Shown: piece by piece, positions 62,588 to 64,000 of the stretch
Layout: every line of letters begins with the position of its first letter
How positions within the stretch are numbered: the stretch's first letter is position 1
Assembly (NCBI RefSeq): GCF_030317205.1
Contig: NZ_JASZYB010000001.1
Location: 372,001-436,000, forward strand
Length of the DNA: 64,000 bases
From: Variovorax sp. J2L1-78
Lineage (GTDB): Bacteria > Pseudomonadota > Gammaproteobacteria > Burkholderiales > Burkholderiaceae_C
Reading direction: 5' to 3'
Notes under the pieces: model-generated
What the model was told of the DNA's origin: nothing
Database searches by the model: none
The model's input: only the letters and a program-made list of their open reading frames with translations
Translations under genes and position numbers: made by a program

Positions 62588-62615
62588 TTGTGAACTTTTG
62601 TGTTCAATCTATAAA
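62588..62615 (+). promoter_or_regulatory. Candidate promoter of the galactose-oxidase-like gene
   Basis: TTGTGA (62588-62593) and TATAAA (62610-62615) are 16 bases apart in an AT-rich stretch. An inverted repeat TGAAC-N6-GTTCA (62591-62606) overlaps the -35 end and could be an operator. The leader is about 20 bases, with GGGAGG before the ATG. Confidence 0.55.
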
Positions 62616-62642
62616 CGCTTCATTCAACCAGGGAGGCGTCGA

Positions 62643-64000
62643 ATGAACGCATGGATCGACAGGAATGCAGCAGCCGTACGCGGGTGGACGCGCACCGGCG
62701 TGTTCGTCGCGGCGGCGGCCATGCTGGCCAGCTGCGGTGGGGGTGGCGGAGACGGCGGCACGACGGCCGGCGGATCCGGCAGCGGTAGCGGTAGCGAGGT
62801 GCTGCCGCTTTCGCCAGCCCCATCGCCCGCACCGTCGCCGTCGCCGTCGCCCGCGCCTGCCCCGCAGGCCGCCACCCTACTGAGTCCCGGCGCGCCCAGC
62901 AAGCTCGGCGGCGCGCGCGTGACCTTCGACTGGACGGCCAGCGACGCGGACGCCTACCGGCTCACAGTCGAACGGCCCGGCACCACCGCCCTGCTGTTTG
63001 ACGGCACGACCGCCGACACGCACCTCGCCGTGGCCGGACTGCCGGTTGATGGCGGCGAACTGATCGCCCACCTGCAGACCCGCCACGGCGACATTTGGCT
63101 CCCTGCCGTGGACTACCGCTTCACCGCGGCCGGCTACACCGCCGCGCAGTCGACCGCCGCGGCCAAGCCCTGGACCGACCCGATCGCGCTGCCCCTGGTG
63201 CCGGCATCGGCAGCCAACTTGCCCGACGGCAAGATCCTGATCTGGTCGGCGCGCGCCCCCACATATTTCGGTCCTGGACCCGAGAGCACGGCCACCTACA
63301 CCTCGGTGTTCGATCCAGTCGAAAAGAGGGCAACTGCGGCCACCGCGATCAACCCCGGCCACGAAATGTTCTGCGAAGGTCTCAGCATGCTGGCCGACGG
63401 CGCCATCATGGTGTCGGGCGGCAACGATGCGGGCCAGACCTCCCTCTACGACACCACGACGGCCAAATGGACAAGGAGCGCGACGCTGAACGTGCCGCGG
63501 GCCTACAACGCCAGCACCACGATGTCCGACGGCTCGGTCTTCACGGTCGGCGGTTCATGGAGCGGTGGACAGGGCGGCAAGGTCGGCGAGGTCTGGTCGG
63601 TCACCAACAAGACCTGGCGCACGCTGCCCGGCGTGCCGGCGAACATGCCGGACGCCAGCAACGTGGCTGACCCGCCGCTCAACGGATCCGACGGCCGAGG
63701 CGTCTATCGCGCCGACAACCACATGTGGTTGTTCGGCCAGGCGGGCGGCTGGGTGTTCCAGGCCGGACCGAGTGCCGCAATGCACTGGATCGACACGCGC
63801 GGCAAGGGCGCGATCATCCAGGCCGGCCCGCGCGGCGACGACCCCTACGCCATGACCGGCAGCGCCGTGATGTACGACATCGGCAAGATCCTCAAGCTGG
63901 GCGGCGCGCCCAACCATGACTGGGGGGAAGCGTTCAAAAGCGCCTACATCATCGACATCAACGCCGGCCCGCCCAAGCCCGCGACGGTGCGCAAGGTCGC
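62643..64000 (+). CDS. Galactose-oxidase-like copper radical oxidase, lipoprotein, 3' end outside window
   Basis: The reading frame is open from ATG 62643 to the window edge (452 codons). A signal ends in lipobox LASC (Cys31), followed by a Gly/Ser and Pro/Ser linker to about residue 78 and a small beta domain. From about 190 a kelch propeller matches fungal galactose oxidase: HEMFCEGLSMLADG, PRAYNASTTMSDGSVFTVGG, SWSGGQGG, YRADNHMWLFGQ and VFQAGPSAAMHW. Cys244, Tyr288 and Trp306 have the spacing (44, then 18) of Cys228, Tyr272 and Trp290 of the fungal enzyme, i.e. the Tyr-Cys cofactor and stacking Trp. The other ligands (Tyr495, His496, His581 in the fungus) would lie beyond the window. Expected reaction: primary alcohol, such as the C6 of galactose, to aldehyde with H2O2. 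Confidence 0.9.
   Translation, partial: MNAWIDRNAAAVRGWTRTGVFVAAAAMLASCGGGGGDGGTTAGGSGSGSGSEVLPLSPAPSPAPSPSPSPAPAPQAATLLSPGAPSKLGGARVTFDWTASDADAYRLTVERPGTTALLFDGTTADTHLAVAGLPVDGGELIAHLQTRHGDIWLPAVDYRFTAAGYTAAQSTAAAKPWTDPIALPLVPASAANLPDGKILIWSARAPTYFGPGPESTATYTSVFDPVEKRATAATAINPGHEMFCEGLSMLADGAIMVSGGNDAGQTSLYDTTTAKWTRSATLNVPRAYNASTTMSDGSVFTVGGSWSGGQGGKVGEVWSVTNKTWRTLPGVPANMPDASNVADPPLNGSDGRGVYRADNHMWLFGQAGGWVFQAGPSAAMHWIDTRGKGAIIQAGPRGDDPYAMTGSAVMYDIGKILKLGGAPNHDWGEAFKSAYIIDINAGPPKPATVRKV

Noticed and set aside
62302..62646. 114-codon plus-strand frame spanning the end of the OmpA gene and the ogt remnant
   Set aside because: It overlaps the lipoprotein gene out of frame and the terminator hairpin, and has no ribosome site or homology.
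1..64000. tRNA, rRNA, CRISPR array, insertion sequence or prophage
   Set aside because: No cloverleaf, rRNA stretch, regularly spaced direct repeats, transposase, integrase or phage structural gene was recognised on either strand.

Overview
The window is bacterial chromosome from a high-GC betaproteobacterium, most likely Comamonadaceae (Variovorax or a near relative). The grounds are uniformly GC-rich codon use, the glnD-map-purL and bolA-yciB-msrB-selO neighbourhoods, the split pqiA genes, several Liv-type and acyl-CoA genes, and a type V autotransporter with the extended signal peptide common in this group. No tRNA, rRNA, IS element, prophage or CRISPR array was seen. The placement is inference from gene content, not a database match.

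Layout. (1) 1-13.8 kb is housekeeping: the tail of an Arg/Gly/Tyr-rich protein, peptide deformylase (def), a DoxX membrane protein, the map-glnD pair, purL, a DODA-type dioxygenase, and a leftward operon selO-msrB-yciB-bolA-PPIase ending in a clean intrinsic terminator. (2) 13.9-34.6 kb is a long rightward catabolic island: acyl-CoA ligase, a complete branched-chain-amino-acid-type ABC importer (binding protein, LivH, LivM, LivG, LivF), a bifunctional enoyl-CoA hydratase/3-hydroxyacyl-CoA dehydrogenase, thiolase, two acyl-CoA dehydrogenases, a small membrane protein, a Dabb protein, two SDRs, a hotdog thioesterase, a CurA-type reductase, a GST-like protein and a berberine-bridge-type flavoenzyme. 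It reads as uptake, CoA activation and beta-oxidation of an unknown organic acid. (3) 34.6-43.4 kb is accessory metabolism: a secreted protein of unknown function, a pectate-lyase-like lipoprotein behind two candidate GntR-type operators, a VOC protein, an intradiol dioxygenase, an aldo/keto reductase and an MFS exporter divergent from a LysR regulator translationally coupled to ogt. (4) 43.4-49.7 kb holds two drug-exporter-type MFS genes, then pqiA-pqiA-pqiB-pqiC for envelope lipid transport. (5) 49.7-57.1 kb is sensing: an unlisted 25-residue membrane peptide, a chemoreceptor with a near-perfect sigma-28 promoter, an NlpC/P60-like hydrolase, a NarL-type response regulator plus its kinase, a SemiSWEET-like protein and a MATE exporter. 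(6) 57.4-64 kb is surface: a 1441-residue autotransporter, an OmpA-like lipoprotein, the decayed end of a second ogt gene acting as a terminator-like hairpin, and the first two thirds of a bacterial galactose-oxidase-like lipoprotein that runs off the end.

Points that stand out: four genes (def, map, selO and the Bcr-type exporter) have a -10-like hexamer exactly six bases before ATG and no Shine-Dalgarno, so they may be leaderless; LivF has Arg for the Walker A lysine; the galactose oxidase homologue keeps the cofactor Cys, Tyr and Trp at the fungal spacing; a 44-base identity links ogt to a distant frameshifted remnant. Pectate lyase, galactose oxidase and the adhesin-like autotransporter together suggest life on or near plants.
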